Source of the DNA: Choristoneura fumiferana
Taxonomy: Eukaryota > Arthropoda > Insecta > Lepidoptera > Tortricidae
DNA: 64,000 bases
Direction of reading: 5' to 3'
Assembly: GCF_025370935.1 (NCBI RefSeq)
Contig: NC_133495.1
Location: 2,364,769-2,428,768, forward strand
The notes under the pieces were generated by a model. That model did not search any database. It was not told the DNA's origin and saw nothing but the letters and a program-made list of their open reading frames with translations. The position numbers and the translations under genes are program-made. Of the stretch, positions 10,784 to 21,542 are shown in pieces; position 1 is the first letter of the stretch, and every line of letters starts with the position of its first letter.

Positions 10784-12277
10784 ATGTCTGATAAGAAATG
10801 TTGCGTCCCCGGTTGTGCTGATAACAAAGGTATGTACCTATTTAAATTAACAGCATTGAGCACTGTAAATAGGTACCTCTATTACGTTTGTTTAACTTAG
10901 ATTCTTTTTTTATTTATATACCTAAGAAAATGCACGGTTTTTACCTTTAATCCTTATGATCATTACTGCCTGTTGTTGCAAATGCCTTGAAATTTAGTTG
11001 TGGCGCGACTTGATTATGCAGAGATCTCCAATCAGAAACTGAATAAGCCCAACGTCTTTGAGCAATGGAGTATACCTTGTTTACTACTTTACCTCTTTCC
11101 TTGTTTACTCGGTTTCTATGTTTGCAATACCCTGCCAGGGTAACATGTATGTACCTACTAACATTAATTAATTTAACACCTGAATTGTATAATATGAACA
11201 TGGTCGCAATAAATGATGATGATGAAATGAGTATTGGTTTGCGTAAGTGGCCGCCGGAAAGAAATGATTATCTCCTACCGAAAACAGCATTGGAACGAGA
11301 CAGCTGTATTTTTGTAGCAGCCACTCACGCCAACTATTACAGTAAACAAGGTATACTATGGTATTGACTACCGAATATCATAGTGGTTAGTGTTACTTTA
11401 TCTATGGACACCGTGTGTGCCATGGAAATCCAACTGGACTGTTATCTCAATATTTCCATATTTGGTTTTGTCTTGTAGCATTTCATGAAACAAGTATCTT
11501 TTAACAGGTTCACACAAAACCTTGCATGGATTTCCAAACCCAGTGACCGACTCGGAGCGCTTTAGAACATGGATTTATGCTGTTGGAGGTGATATACTGA
11601 AGTTGAAGAATGAGTATATCTACAAATATTGTTGTGTTTGCCATGCTCATTTTGAAGAAAGATTTTGCTGCCGTTTCAATGAAATAAGCAATATTGCAAC
11701 ACCCAACTCTTCACATGCCAGGTAATTTTTTTTAAGATTTAAACCCACTATAATGTAGAGCAGTGTTTTTTTGCTAACTGCACTTGCATAGTCATCCAAG
11801 TCATCCAACCTACATATCCATACCAAATTTCAAGTCTATCTGAAAAAATGAAAGGGGAAATTCAACTTGCAAGATTTACGGCAGTTGAACAACAAAGAAT
11901 AATTTTTAATAACCTACGGATATATTTTTTTTTTATTCCACACCTAAAACTAATTTTAATCATTTATTATTACAGGCTCGTCGGTTCAAAAATTAACGTC
12001 GTGCGAACAAAGGCCTTTAAGACCAATTGAAAACTTAAAAATTATATCCGAAATGCAAGACGTCATAGCCGAAGTTTTAAAAAAATATCTAGAAAGAAAC
12101 AATATTAAAGAATATTGTAAAATGGTTATAACAATCTTGATTGACTTGAGAGATTTGGAGGGTTGTGACGAGCACAAAAGTGATCTGAAAAGGTTTATTT
12201 TTGATTTAGTGACAAGATTTTTTATATATAACAACTGTAAAACTTTAAACAAAATTATGTGTAGTTGCACCGAATGA
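10784..12277 (+). CDS. THAP-domain protein, three exons
   Basis: The THAP domain is a C2CH zinc-coordinating DNA-binding module found in host regulators and in P-element transposases. Exon 1 (10784-10829) encodes MSDKKCCVPGCADNK with the first two zinc Cys and ends at a gtatgt donor. Exon 2 (11508-11721, after ttttaacag) gives HGFPNP, the WIYAVGG region and VCHAHFEE with the final Cys/His, ending at gtaatt. Exon 3 starts after tattacag at 11976. In the frame kept by splicing it stops at 12030. The other frame runs 'CEQRPLRPIENLKII' to a stop at 12277, followed by AATAAA at 12318 and 12337. A one-base shift is therefore needed, so it is either a pseudogene or an error. The paralogue is at 32021-37175. 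Host gene or P-like transposon is undecided. Confidence 0.65.
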
Positions 12278-12492
12278 TCCGAGGGATAGTTTCCAAGAAA
12301 AAGCAAAAAATGTTTTTAATAAATGTTATAGATTAAAATAAAAGCATTTTATTTTTATTAACATCCCCTTATCTCTGATTGATAATGAAAATGTTATTGC
12401 TTGCCTGCTGTAGTTTAATGAATTATTAGTCTCAGATACTGTTTGTATTTACATACATGTTGAAATTAAGCAGGAGAACAGTAAATAACATT

Positions 12493-12623
12493 TCGACTGC
12501 TCTACGGAAAAATAAAGTAGTTTTTTTTTTCAAAACCAGTGTTTTTACATTTTTGGCACTTTTAGATAACTAAAACACTGGTTTTGAAAAAAAAGCTACT
12601 TTATTTTTCCGTAGAGCAGTCGA
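12493..12623. mobile_element. Near-perfect hairpin MITE (131 bp)
   Basis: The arms starting TCGACTGCTCTACGGAAAAA and ending in its reverse complement extend for about 55 bp each (including CAAAACCAGTGTTTT), leaving a loop of only about 20 bp. No ORF. Very little divergence between the arms suggests youth or fold-back repair. Confidence 0.8.
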
Positions 12624-13007
12624 TTTTGAGAAAATTATGATCTAAACGGGCATATATATAGGTGTGTATGCAGTGCTACATATACGGATAGGTATGTAGG
12701 TTATGGTAATTGTAACACCGAAAGGATTCAGAGGGCGCCACTTAGCCGTTGCTTTCTTTAGCTTCCGAGAGAGGTCTCTATTTCCAGTATATAAAAAGTA
12801 CTCTGTGATTCCAGATCTGAATCTTCCGAGTCTATAGGAGCTACAAGCGTAAGAATTTTCTTAGATATCCACCCTTTCCCGGCCATGTTACTGTATCAAT
12901 AGGACAAATAAGAAGGCTATAAAGGATTTACATACATATATTCATACAATTTCATGTGAAATTTTGTTTAGTAAGCAACTAATATTGTGGTTCTAGCAGT
13001 GTACTTT
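12624..13007. other. No gene seen
   Basis: A TATA-like ccagtatataaaaag lies near 12786-12800, which could belong to a decayed LTR. Nothing else is identifiable. Confidence 0.35.
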
Positions 13008-13185
13008 GTCCGTTATAAGAGACTAATATTAGCAGGATAACTTTTAAGGGAATACAGGCAGTCCGTTATAAATGGCAAATGATAAAATTACAACTTTTAG
13101 GGAATATGGGTAATGTCCGTTTTAAATGACAAATATTAAAATCACAACTTTAAGGTATAACGGGCAAAGCCGTTTTAAGTGACAC
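13008..13185. repeat. Tandem repeat, 53-54 nt period, about 3.3 copies
   Basis: Copies begin at 13008, 13061, 13115 and 13169 with GTCCGTTATAA/GTCCGTTTTAA/GCCGTTTTAAG, each followed by a 'gacaaat(a/g)ttaaaatcacaacttt' type middle. Divergence between copies is moderate. Confidence 0.8.
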
Positions 13186-13224
13186 ACTGATTATTTCAAG
13201 CATCAAGAAGAAATTAGCATACCT

Positions 13225-13480
13225 CACCTGGCAACTTACCTCCAAATGCATATATACTTGCCAGAACCTCTTGCAATAAAAAAGACATTACCTCCAGTCT
13301 TCAAGGTGAGATATGCTAATGTCCAGTGTATAATGGATTGCTTCGAGATACAGATAGAAAAACCTTCAGATCCTGTAAAAACAATCAGGATCATGGTCGC
13401 AGTATTAAATCAGGCAATACTTTTAAGTATTTGATTGCATGTTGCCCAAATGGGTGTGTATGTTTATTATGCGCAAAACT
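13225..13480 (+). pseudogene. DDE_4 (Harbinger-like) transposase fragment
   Basis: A first frame gives PPVFKVRYANVQCIMDCFEI and QIEKPS. After frame changes come QSGSWSQY and GNTFKYLIACCPNG. The order '(I)DC.EI.IE.PS...W..Y...NT.KYLI...P.G' matches the DDE_4 endonuclease family around its first catalytic Asp. At least two frameshifts. It joins abruptly to the minus-strand hAT-like remnant near 13480. Confidence 0.7.
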
Positions 13481-13767
13481 CCTTTAGAGATTCAACTCGA
13501 ATCGTGTAAATATACAAAAATGAATATATCTTCACAATAATGCTTTCGTAATCTAAGCCCGTCTGCAGCAGATTTTATCGCATTGTGAATAATATGGGCT
13601 CCACATCCAATACCTATTAATGGCTTATTCAGAAATGATTGTAATTTCGTTATCACATTATTAGTTCCTCGCCTAGCTGCGCCCCGAAATTGACGTTGGC
13701 ATTGTCCCCACAAAATGCCACTACTTTTGCTGTCAAATTATTATATGTCAAAACTTGGTTTAAATAA
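13480..13767 (-). pseudogene. hAT-like (KIAA1586-like) protein, third fragment
   Basis: Continuing the frame from 18290-18578 across the gypsy insert, the minus strand gives LTAKVVAFCGDNANVNFG, then after a one-base loss GTNNVITKLQ and LIGIGCGAHIIHNAIKSAADG, then RVESLKEFCA in another frame. This order is typical of the large insect family annotated as KIAA1586-like, which is hAT-transposase related. The frame is lost near 13480, where unrelated DDE_4 sequence begins. Confidence 0.75.
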
Positions 13768-13900
13768 TGTAATAAAACCAGAATCACTTCTTGTTAAGAC
13801 GACATATTTATTATTAATCAATCCTCCATTCACAGCTATCTTCGTCTCTTATCTATGGCAACCATAAAGTACTTAAAGCTAGGCATACACGTATGTAACA
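13768..13900 (-). repeat. 3' LTR of the Ty3/gypsy element
   Basis: 133 bp, TGTAATAAAACC...ATGTAACA on the plus strand. Mismatches to the other LTR are near 13822 (a/t), 13838 (a/g) and 13850 (t/c). A polypurine tract borders it on the element side. Confidence 0.95.
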
Positions 13901-13977
13901 TGATCCTTTTTTTTTTTTTTTTTTAAAAACATTTATAATCATAATAATCATCATATTAACATAAACAACTAACTAAC

Positions 13978-16900
13978 CTAGTAGTAATCATTATATCTGC
14001 TAGGTGGTTTGATCTGTCTACCACTTCTTGTCACCTTTACTGAGTTCCCTGTCTCTCCTGTGCTCCCGTCTGCTCTTTCGACTTCTATTATTCTCTCATT
14101 ATCCACTTGCTCCTCCTTCAGTTCTTCTGTTATCACTTTAAGTCTTTCTTGAGGCCTTATCTCTTGTTCATGTTTCTTAATCTCAGGGATTAATCCCAAC
14201 GGCGTGCTGGTAGATTTCATTAAATGTTGGCGGTTTCTACGGTAAGTAACTCCATCCTCTGTTTCCACAATAAATGACCTAGGTTCTTTACACTTATTTA
14301 CTACTTTAGCAGGTATCCATTTAGATTGCGGATTTTTCTTGTACCAAACTAAATCTCCCACATGTATATCTGGTAAGTTTTTTGCTTTCTTATCAAAATA
14401 AAACTTTTGTCTCTGTTTACTGTGCGTTTTCTTTTCTGAATATTCTTGTTTATTCTCCAATTTTGGTCTCAAATGCTCTAGGACGACAGGCATTTGTGTC
14501 CTAAGCGAACGCGACATTAGTAGTTGAGAAGGCGATGGTAAATTACTTCTTGGCGTTGTCCTGTATTGTAGCAGGGCCAAATGTGGATCAGAACCCGATT
14601 CATCACATTTCATCAGTATACGTTTAATAATCTTCACTCCTGATTCTGCTAAACCATTGGATCTGGGTAAATGTGGACTAGATGTTGTATGCTGAATGCC
14701 CCACTCTTGTAAAAACTGACGAAATTCAACAGAGTTAAAAGGTGGCCCATTGTCACTTTGCAAAATAACAGGGATCCCATGTCGACTGAAAATAGGCTTT
14801 AAAGCATTAATTAATGACTTAGCATTTATAGCATTCATGTTAGCTACTTCAATATAGTTAGAATAGTAGTCTTCTACTACTAAGACACTTTGATTTTTGT
14901 ATGAAAGAAAATCAACGCCAATCTTCTCCCATGGAAAATTTAATACACTTTGTGGCATCATTGGTTCAGGTGGATTAGCACTTCTGTGTGACATGCATGT
15001 AGGGCAACTTTGTATTACATTTTGTATGTCATGTGACATCAGTGGCCAATAAACTGAGCCTCTAGCAAAATTTTTTGATTTTTCAATTCCTTGATGTCCA
15101 CTGTGAATAATTTTTAGGATTTCTGACCTTAGCTGCGTAGGTATTATGAGACTGTTGCCTTTAAATACAAGGTCTTCCACGACATGTATCTCATCACGGT
15201 GATTCCAATATGGCAATACTAGTTGATTGACTTGAGACCGACATGATGGCCACCCCTGTTTATAGTAGTGCTTAAGGAGTGTTATAGCTTCATCTTGTTC
15301 TGATGCTTTAGCTATCCACTGAGCACGTTCAGCTGAAACGGGTAAGTTCTTCATTAAAAGATTGACATGAATGACAATGTCTTCGTCTATCCCATCCTCA
15401 CTGGTCTCGGTTAAAGCAGCTCGGGACAAAGAGTCTGCAATGTACAATTCAGATCCTTTTATGTATTGTACTTGTAGGTCATATGTTTGCAATTTTAGCA
15501 TTAATCTCTGAAGACGAGTAGGTACTTCCGCTAATGGTTTTTTAAAAAGAGTAACCAAAGGACGGTGATCTGTTTCTACTATTATTTTTTGTCCATATAT
15601 ATATTGATGGAACCTAAGACAGCCAAAAACTATAGCGTATAGTTCTTTCTCAATTTGAGCCATTCGTTGTTGACTTACTGTCATGGTTTTGGATGCATAA
15701 CATATAGGATGACCTTCCTGAAGAAGAACAGCACCTACAGCAGACTGACTGGCGTCAACAGACAAGATCACCGGTTTGTTTACATTAAAATGGGCCAAAA
15801 CAGGTGCCACACAAATCAATTGTTTTAGACGACTAAATATGGTTTCGTGACTAGCATTCCACTGCCATTCACTTGACTTTTTTAAAAGCTGCCGTAATGG
15901 TTCTGTTTCAGTTGCCATGTTTTTAAGAAACCCACTTAAATAATTAAGGATCCCCAAAAATCTCTGTAAGTCTTTTAAACATGTTGGTGATGGCATATCT
16001 TTAATAGCCTTTACCTTTTCTGGGTCAGGCATTGTGCCCATTTTTGAGTAGACATGGCCTAAGTATTTTATTTCAGTAGTGCCAAAGCAACACTTGCTTT
16101 TGTTAAATTTTAAATTTACTTCCTGAGCTTTTTCAATTACCCTCCTGAGATTTTCATTGTGAATCTCTTGGGTGGCACCATAAATCAATATATCATCGGC
16201 ATAAACTAAGACCCCAGGCAAACTTCCAAAAGTATCAGTCATGATTCTATGAAAGATTTCAGGAGCACAACTTACACCATAAGGTAGTCGTTTAAATCGG
16301 TAGCGCCCAAATGGTGTATTAAATGTGCATAGCATTGAGCTTTCTTCATTTAGTTGACATGCCCAAAAACCACTACTGGCATCCAGTGTTGAGAAGTAAG
16401 CAGCACCATGTAGCTTTGAGCGCACATAATCATTAGTGGGTATTGGGTAATGTGATCGACAGATTGCTTGATTAAGATTTCTTGGGTCAAGGCACACCCT
16501 AAGTCCACCATTCTTTTTCTCAACTAATATAAGAGAACTCACCCAAGCTGTTGGTTCAGTTACTTTAGTGATGACATCTAGTTCTTCCATATGATCCAAT
16601 TCTTGTTTGAGACGGTCATGTAAGGCAAATGGTATCTTGCGTGGAGCATCAATCTTCGGAGAGACATTAGGATCAACAGCAATGTGACATTTCCCTGGTA
16701 GACAGCCCAATCCATCAAAAACAGACTCATTATTTTTCAATAAATCCTGTAACACAAGATTTGATTTATTAAAGCTTTTCTCACTAGAATCTGCAACATT
16801 TGTTTTGTGACAAGTTGTTTCAGAATATGAATTTGACATCTCCTTTAATTGAGCAATACTATAGACTCTACGAACTAGACCAAGCTCTGAACATGTGATT

Positions 16901-18108
16901 TTACCTATGACTGTAGGTGACTTTACATCAGCAATAATAAAATTAATCTTTTTTGACAATAGCTTTTTGTTTAGACTGTACTGACACAAAATATCTTGTT
17001 GACCAACTATTTTGACATTATTTCCACTATATGATGTAACTCTGACATCACTGGGCATGAGACTGTTAGAAATCTTTAATGAATTATAAACATCTATAGA
17101 CATGACATTTGCATCACTGCCTGTATCTAATGTACACACTATTTTTGTATTATTTATGTGAAGATTAATGTTCCAGTCATAGTTACCTGACTCTTCCGGT
17201 ACATCAATGGAATTATCCATTTGGACATAGTGTACCTTGGCATTCCGGAACCTGCAGAGAGACTCATAATGTCCTATACGATGACAGTTCCTGCACTTAA
17301 CATCTGCAGCTGGGCACCGGAATCTATGAACTTGACCACATCTCCCGCAGCGTGGTTCTGGTTGTGACTGTGTGTATTGATGCGACTGTGACATAGGACG
17401 ACGTGAATAAGACTGGAACGGTGGACGGGGCGCACGAGACTGTGACTCTGGACGTGACTGCGACAGTGGACTTGCTTGTGACTGTTGCATTTTGGATTTG
17501 ACATATAAGACTGATGTAGATTCTAAATCTTTCTTGCTCAACTGGTTTGCTTGTGTTTGTGACATTATTAATGTTTTGGATAAGGATATTGTTTTGTCCA
17601 ACGTTAAATTCTCTTCTTGTAATAATTTTTCTCTGATAAACTGGTACTTCTCATTGAGGTTACAAATAAACACATCTCTTACAAGTCTGTCCGCAAGTGT
17701 ACCAAACTCACATGATTTGCATTTTATTTTTAAGTCAGTAATAAAATCCTCAATCGATTCGTCTTCTTTTTGTTTCCGGTTAAAGAAATTAAACGCTTCA
17801 AATGTGATGTTTGTTCTTGGTACACAATAACCTTCAAATTTGTCAATAACAGTTTCGTATGTAACTGTTCCACTCAGGTCAAAACTATTATATAGCTGTA
17901 ATGCATCCTCCCCTATTAGGTGAAGGAAAATCGCAACCTTTCTTTCATTGCTTTCATCCTCCAAACCACCGGCAACCATGTATATTTTAAAGCATTGCAG
18001 CCATTTTTTCCAATTGGCCGCTAAATTTCCCTTCAGCGACAGCGGCCCCACGCTCCCAACGAACGAAATTTTCTTCTTTTCAGTTTGTTTTTTATCTTCG
18101 TCGGCCAT
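13978..18108 (-). CDS. Gag-Pol polyprotein of the Ty3/gypsy element
   Basis: Single open frame of 1376 codons starting 49 bp inside the 5' LTR. Order by residue: gag-like helical region (about 20-190), Ser/Gln/Arg-rich linker, zinc knuckle CRNCHRIGHYESLC (about 270), aspartic protease DTGSD (about 328), reverse transcriptase with YADD (about 634), RNase H starting LSVDAS (about 779), integrase His/Cys zinc site HSGHQG...CPTC (about 998-1030) and DDE core (GVDF, QSDNG, and the Glu in GLAESG, about 1065-1151). Gag and pol are fused without a frameshift and there is no env. All catalytic residues are present, so it may be active. Confidence 0.95.
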   Translation of the reverse strand: MADEDKKQTEKKKISFVGSVGPLSLKGNLAANWKKWLQCFKIYMVAGGLEDESNERKVAIFLHLIGEDALQLYNSFDLSGTVTYETVIDKFEGYCVPRTNITFEAFNFFNRKQKEDESIEDFITDLKIKCKSCEFGTLADRLVRDVFICNLNEKYQFIREKLLQEENLTLDKTISLSKTLIMSQTQANQLSKKDLESTSVLYVKSKMQQSQASPLSQSRPESQSRAPRPPFQSYSRRPMSQSHQYTQSQPEPRCGRCGQVHRFRCPAADVKCRNCHRIGHYESLCRFRNAKVHYVQMDNSIDVPEESGNYDWNINLHINNTKIVCTLDTGSDANVMSIDVYNSLKISNSLMPSDVRVTSYSGNNVKIVGQQDILCQYSLNKKLLSKKINFIIADVKSPTVIGKITCSELGLVRRVYSIAQLKEMSNSYSETTCHKTNVADSSEKSFNKSNLVLQDLLKNNESVFDGLGCLPGKCHIAVDPNVSPKIDAPRKIPFALHDRLKQELDHMEELDVITKVTEPTAWVSSLILVEKKNGGLRVCLDPRNLNQAICRSHYPIPTNDYVRSKLHGAAYFSTLDASSGFWACQLNEESSMLCTFNTPFGRYRFKRLPYGVSCAPEIFHRIMTDTFGSLPGVLVYADDILIYGATQEIHNENLRRVIEKAQEVNLKFNKSKCCFGTTEIKYLGHVYSKMGTMPDPEKVKAIKDMPSPTCLKDLQRFLGILNYLSGFLKNMATETEPLRQLLKKSSEWQWNASHETIFSRLKQLICVAPVLAHFNVNKPVILSVDASQSAVGAVLLQEGHPICYASKTMTVSQQRMAQIEKELYAIVFGCLRFHQYIYGQKIIVETDHRPLVTLFKKPLAEVPTRLQRLMLKLQTYDLQVQYIKGSELYIADSLSRAALTETSEDGIDEDIVIHVNLLMKNLPVSAERAQWIAKASEQDEAITLLKHYYKQGWPSCRSQVNQLVLPYWNHRDEIHVVEDLVFKGNSLIIPTQLRSEILKIIHSGHQGIEKSKNFARGSVYWPLMSHDIQNVIQSCPTCMSHRSANPPEPMMPQSVLNFPWEKIGVDFLSYKNQSVLVVEDYYSNYIEVANMNAINAKSLINALKPIFSRHGIPVILQSDNGPPFNSVEFRQFLQEWGIQHTTSSPHLPRSNGLAESGVKIIKRILMKCDESGSDPHLALLQYRTTPRSNLPSPSQLLMSRSLRTQMPVVLEHLRPKLENKQEYSEKKTHSKQRQKFYFDKKAKNLPDIHVGDLVWYKKNPQSKWIPAKVVNKCKEPRSFIVETEDGVTYRRNRQHLMKSTSTPLGLIPEIKKHEQEIRPQERLKVITEELKEEQVDNERIIEVERADGSTGETGNSVKVTRSGRQIKPPSRYNDYY

Positions 18109-18156
18109 GATTTATTTATATTTATGACTGATTTCTTCACCAAACTTCTGACACCA

Positions 18157-18289
18157 TGTAATAAAACCAGAATCACTTCTTGTTAAGACGACATATTTAT
18201 TATTATTCAATCCTCCATTCACAGCTGTCTTCGTCTCTCATCTATGGCAACCATAAAGTACTTAAAGCTAGGCATACACGTATGTAACA
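18157..18289 (-). repeat. 5' LTR of the Ty3/gypsy element
   Basis: 133 bp; the minus-strand reading starts TGTTACATACG. About 98 percent identical to the other LTR by eye (3 differences in 133). This is a very short LTR for a Ty3 element. Confidence 0.95.
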
Positions 18290-18578
18290 AATAACTACTA
18301 TGATATTCAAGAAGTCTCACCTGGTTGGGCTTGGAGGTCCAAAATTATTATTTGCACACCTACATAAGCTTGAAAAAGCGCACTACAATAGGTATATTTC
18401 GTGTTACCGTGGTTTGAAGCGTCGTTTAGAATTGTAATACAATTGGACTTATCAAAGATTTTTATTCTTTCATCGCTGTACGCGCCAATACATTTACTAC
18501 AATAGTTCTGATTTCGTACGCGCACATGTAAATTTGGGATCAAAACATGATTGAATTAATTTCGAAGCGCAATCATTA
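18290..18578 (-). pseudogene. hAT-like (KIAA1586-like) protein, second fragment
   Basis: From 18578 down: NDCASKLIQSCFDPKFTCAR TKSE, then in a shifted frame NYCSKCIGAYSDERIKI, ILNDASNHGNTK and a QPGETS motif. A one-base shift later, the frame reaches the gypsy AATAA duplication and continues beyond the insert at 13767. At its upper edge the frame meets the Harbinger insert at a TTA. Known family order supports one original gene. Confidence 0.75.
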
Positions 18579-18698
18579 AGCGGGTGATCGACGTACGAGC
18601 TATTTATACCGCGGTTTTAGAGCGACGGTTTTACTCGCGGCTCGTCAGCGCTGATCGACTAGCGAGCAAAACAGTCGTGCGATCGCGGTCGGTTCAAG

Positions 18699-19130
18699 AT
18701 GTCGTGCTCAAAATATGAAGTTTTGTGTTACCTCGCTATAGCATGCAACGAAATTAGAAAAAATAAGCGTAGACGCCCTAGAGTTTGGGTTAAAAGTTGG
18801 ATCGAAAAGAGGCAGCACTTGTCGCATACCCATTTGATACGTGAATTGTCAGCAGAAACCACTTGATTACAGGAAATTACCTCAGAATGTCTGCGGATTT
18901 GTATGACGAATTGTTGACGTTAGTGGCACCCATAATACAAAAACAAACACAATAATGCGAGAAGCTATATCTCCTCATGAACGTTGACTGCTACACTGAG
19001 ATACCTTGCAGAAGGTAAAACCCAAACCAGTTTGCAGTATTCTACTTTAATATCTAGGCAAACTTTGGGAAGAATTATTCCGGAGACGTGCAGAGCTATT
19101 TACGCAGCATTAAAAAACCAATATATTAAG
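18699..19130 (+). pseudogene. Harbinger transposase exon 1
   Basis: ATG at 18699. It encodes RRRPRVWVKSW, LRMSADLYDELLTLVAPIIQ, LTATLRYLAEG and IIPETCRAIYAAL in order, typical of the N-terminal half of PIF/Harbinger (HARBI1-like) transposases. Two or three frame changes (about 18865, 18950) break it. A gtaagac donor follows at 19131. Confidence 0.8.
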
Positions 19131-19291
19131 GTAAGACATTTATTTTTTGTAGTACACTTTTTATGAGCTGTATATGTAGTCTTTAATACACAGCTCTGTT
19201 CTTTGTTTGTACTTCAATAAAATATGAACTAAAACAGACAGTTTTCTCAATATTTGTAATTAAAATATTTTTTTAATCAAACTGATAGGTT

Positions 19292-20873
19292 CCCTCTTAC
19301 CCGTGGTACTACCGTGGAACTACTGGTAGTACTACGGATTATTTTTTGCCCGTAGTACTACTATCCAGTCTGGTAGTAGCCCAAGCAGCACGCAAGCGTG
19401 CCGACATTAAATATACAGCACTATTAGAACTTAGAGTTCTACTGGTGATCCATAAAGGTGTCAAGAAAAGATTATTTACTTATAAAAGTGATTAAACCGT
19501 TATTATACAGCTAAAGCTGTACTAAGTTTTTATTAAATACTCCGTGTAAACTTTAAGCTTTAAAACAGAATATTTGAACTCCACTTTAAAACCATATGCA
19601 TTTTTTGACACTTCAATCTAATGTTATCTTCAAGCTGCATAGAGGCTGTATTTTGCATGTGATCACTTACTTACTACAGCTATAAGTTATAAAATGGTAT
19701 CACTTTATACTTGTTTCTGTATAATGGTATATTAAAACTACTTTCTAAAGCTTCTTATTAATGCGTAACTGTACACTCTTGTCAGTGTAATAGTTTCATA
19801 ACTTCTGTCAAATATGATTTTATAGAACTATAATAATAATGAATTCTGTAATACAGCTTTAATCTGTATTACTGTAAGGCTGTATAATTTATTTGCTGAA
19901 AACTGATGTACAGCCTATATAATAAAAATATATATATTATAACGGCTATTAAAGGGTAAAAGCTGTGTATGGAATCCAGAAAGTGCGTAGTAAAACCACG
20001 GAATCTATAATACTCTCCAGATATCTTTTACGCTGTATAAAATCTGTCGCCATTTTCGAACAAATAACAATAAAAGAAAATATGACTTCTTACATTATTT
20101 TGAGTATTGCTGAAGTTATAGTTATGATTTTCAGATAAATAAATCATAAGTGATACCTGTTGTACAGTATTATTTAACAATCTATGATTCTAACCTCAAA
20201 ACCATAAACTTACTTACTTGTTTTGGTAATATTCCTCGTGAATTCTTCAGTATTTCGCGGGCGCGTGAATATTTTTCCACAAAACTATGCACTATTTCCC
20301 AGTAAAAATAAATCGGCACGTTGAATCTACAATTATCACTACCTAAAGTCCAACATTTATTCTTGACTTATAACTTCACAGTAAATTGGCGGCCCACCAT
20401 TATCATAACTAAAAGAATAAGCGGTTGTTTTCATAAATTTCACATTGTAATTCTCATAAAAAACCAATGAAGAACTATTATCTTTTTAAGAAACTTATAA
20501 GAGAATAACTATATGCCTATGGTTTTCTTCAACATTCATACTACAGCTCTTCTACAGTTATAGTACAGCCTATTTTTTAGCTATACAGCAACTATACAGC
20601 TATAATAACGCATAAGGCTGTTATAACAAGGGGCCCAATTTTACTTATAGAGGTTGTATAAGCGCTTATACAGCCCTTGTACAGCCTTACTATATAGCCT
20701 GTGGAATACAATAAAACTAAATACAGCTTCTATACAGCCTGTCGTGCTGCTTGGGAGTACCACGGGAGATTTTACTTTACCCTGGTTCCTACAGATCAAG
20801 GGCAAAAAATAATCCCCGTATATAAAAATAATAACCAGTAGTTTCATTAGTAGTAGGTCCACGGGTAAGAAGG
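19292..20873. mobile_element. Inverted-repeat element in the Harbinger intron (outer)
   Basis: The left end CTTACCCGTGGTACTACCGTGG and right end ...GTAGGTCCACGGGTAAG are inverted copies. Further in, 'gattattttttgccc' and 'gggcaaaaaataatcc' match in inverse. It is itself split by the element 19380-20755. No ORF. Confidence 0.65.
19380..20755. mobile_element. Nested element with CCCAAGCAGCACG TIRs and TACAGC-rich ends
   Basis: Terminal inverted repeats CCCAAGCAGCACG (19380-19392) and CGTGCTGCTTGGG (20743-20755). AGTA may be the target duplication (left copy ends one base before the TIR). More than a dozen TACAGC or GCTGTA hexamers lie inside, about nine of them in 20540-20740 in one orientation. 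About 1.38 kb with no open frame of note, so non-autonomous. I cannot place the superfamily. Confidence 0.7.
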
Positions 20874-21542
20874 GTCTCAATCTTTATAATTAATATTAAA
20901 CTGAAAAAATTTGAAACTGCAATGAGTCTGATGATATTCGTGTGTTTAAACTGATCTTGAGTATCAGAGCTTCAAATTGCGGAGTTGTGGCTGTGGACGT
21001 AGACGTGGATGGTCTGTTGTTAACTGTAGTAGAAGCAGGCATAGAAAATTGTTCATTTGTTATATTATAATGGTTCGGCAAATGTGTTCGTGCACACAGG
21101 TTGCACTGAGCTCGATGTTCTTGGGAGATGGTTATTAGAGTAATTAAAGCCTTGTAATAGGGACGTGTTTGTGCTTACAGGTTGCACGCTACTTGTGAAT
21201 GTATAGAGAGTTGTTCAATTTGTCCATAAAAAAATTACAATCATTGGATTAGTTTCATGTGCCAAAATTTTCTGTGTATGGTCATTGTCTTCAATTTACT
21301 ACCAACGTTTTTCCCAAAAATATCGAACTCATCTTCTTTTTGACTGAGTCTATGAGTAATCAAACTAAACATTCTGATTTGTAGTGTCCTCTTTTCTTTT
21401 CCGTGAAAATGATGGTGGCTCAGATTCAGATGTCACCGGATCGAGATGGAGTTTGAATTGAATCAGGCAATGAATTAAGTGAAGGAGGCGGACTGGATAT
21501 CTGTAATTAAAAAAAATATATTTAACGTTTATCTTGTTTCAG

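Larger units (their letters stand above)
13768..18289 (-). mobile_element. Intact-looking Ty3/gypsy LTR retrotransposon (4522 bp)
   Basis: Two 133-bp LTRs (13768-13900 and 18157-18289) starting TGT and ending ACA differ at three positions. The direct 5-bp duplication AATAA flanks it (13763-13767 and 18290-18294). On the minus strand the 5' LTR is at 18157-18289. TGGTGTCAGAAGT follows immediately as primer-binding site (the tRNA may be Leu, not proven). An A-rich tract ending AAAAAAGGATCA precedes the 3' LTR. One ORF fills the interior. It sits in a hAT-like reading frame. Confidence 0.95.

Noticed and set aside
17492..17830. 112-codon plus-strand ORF
   Set aside because: Shadow of the Ty3 gag-pol frame on the opposite strand.
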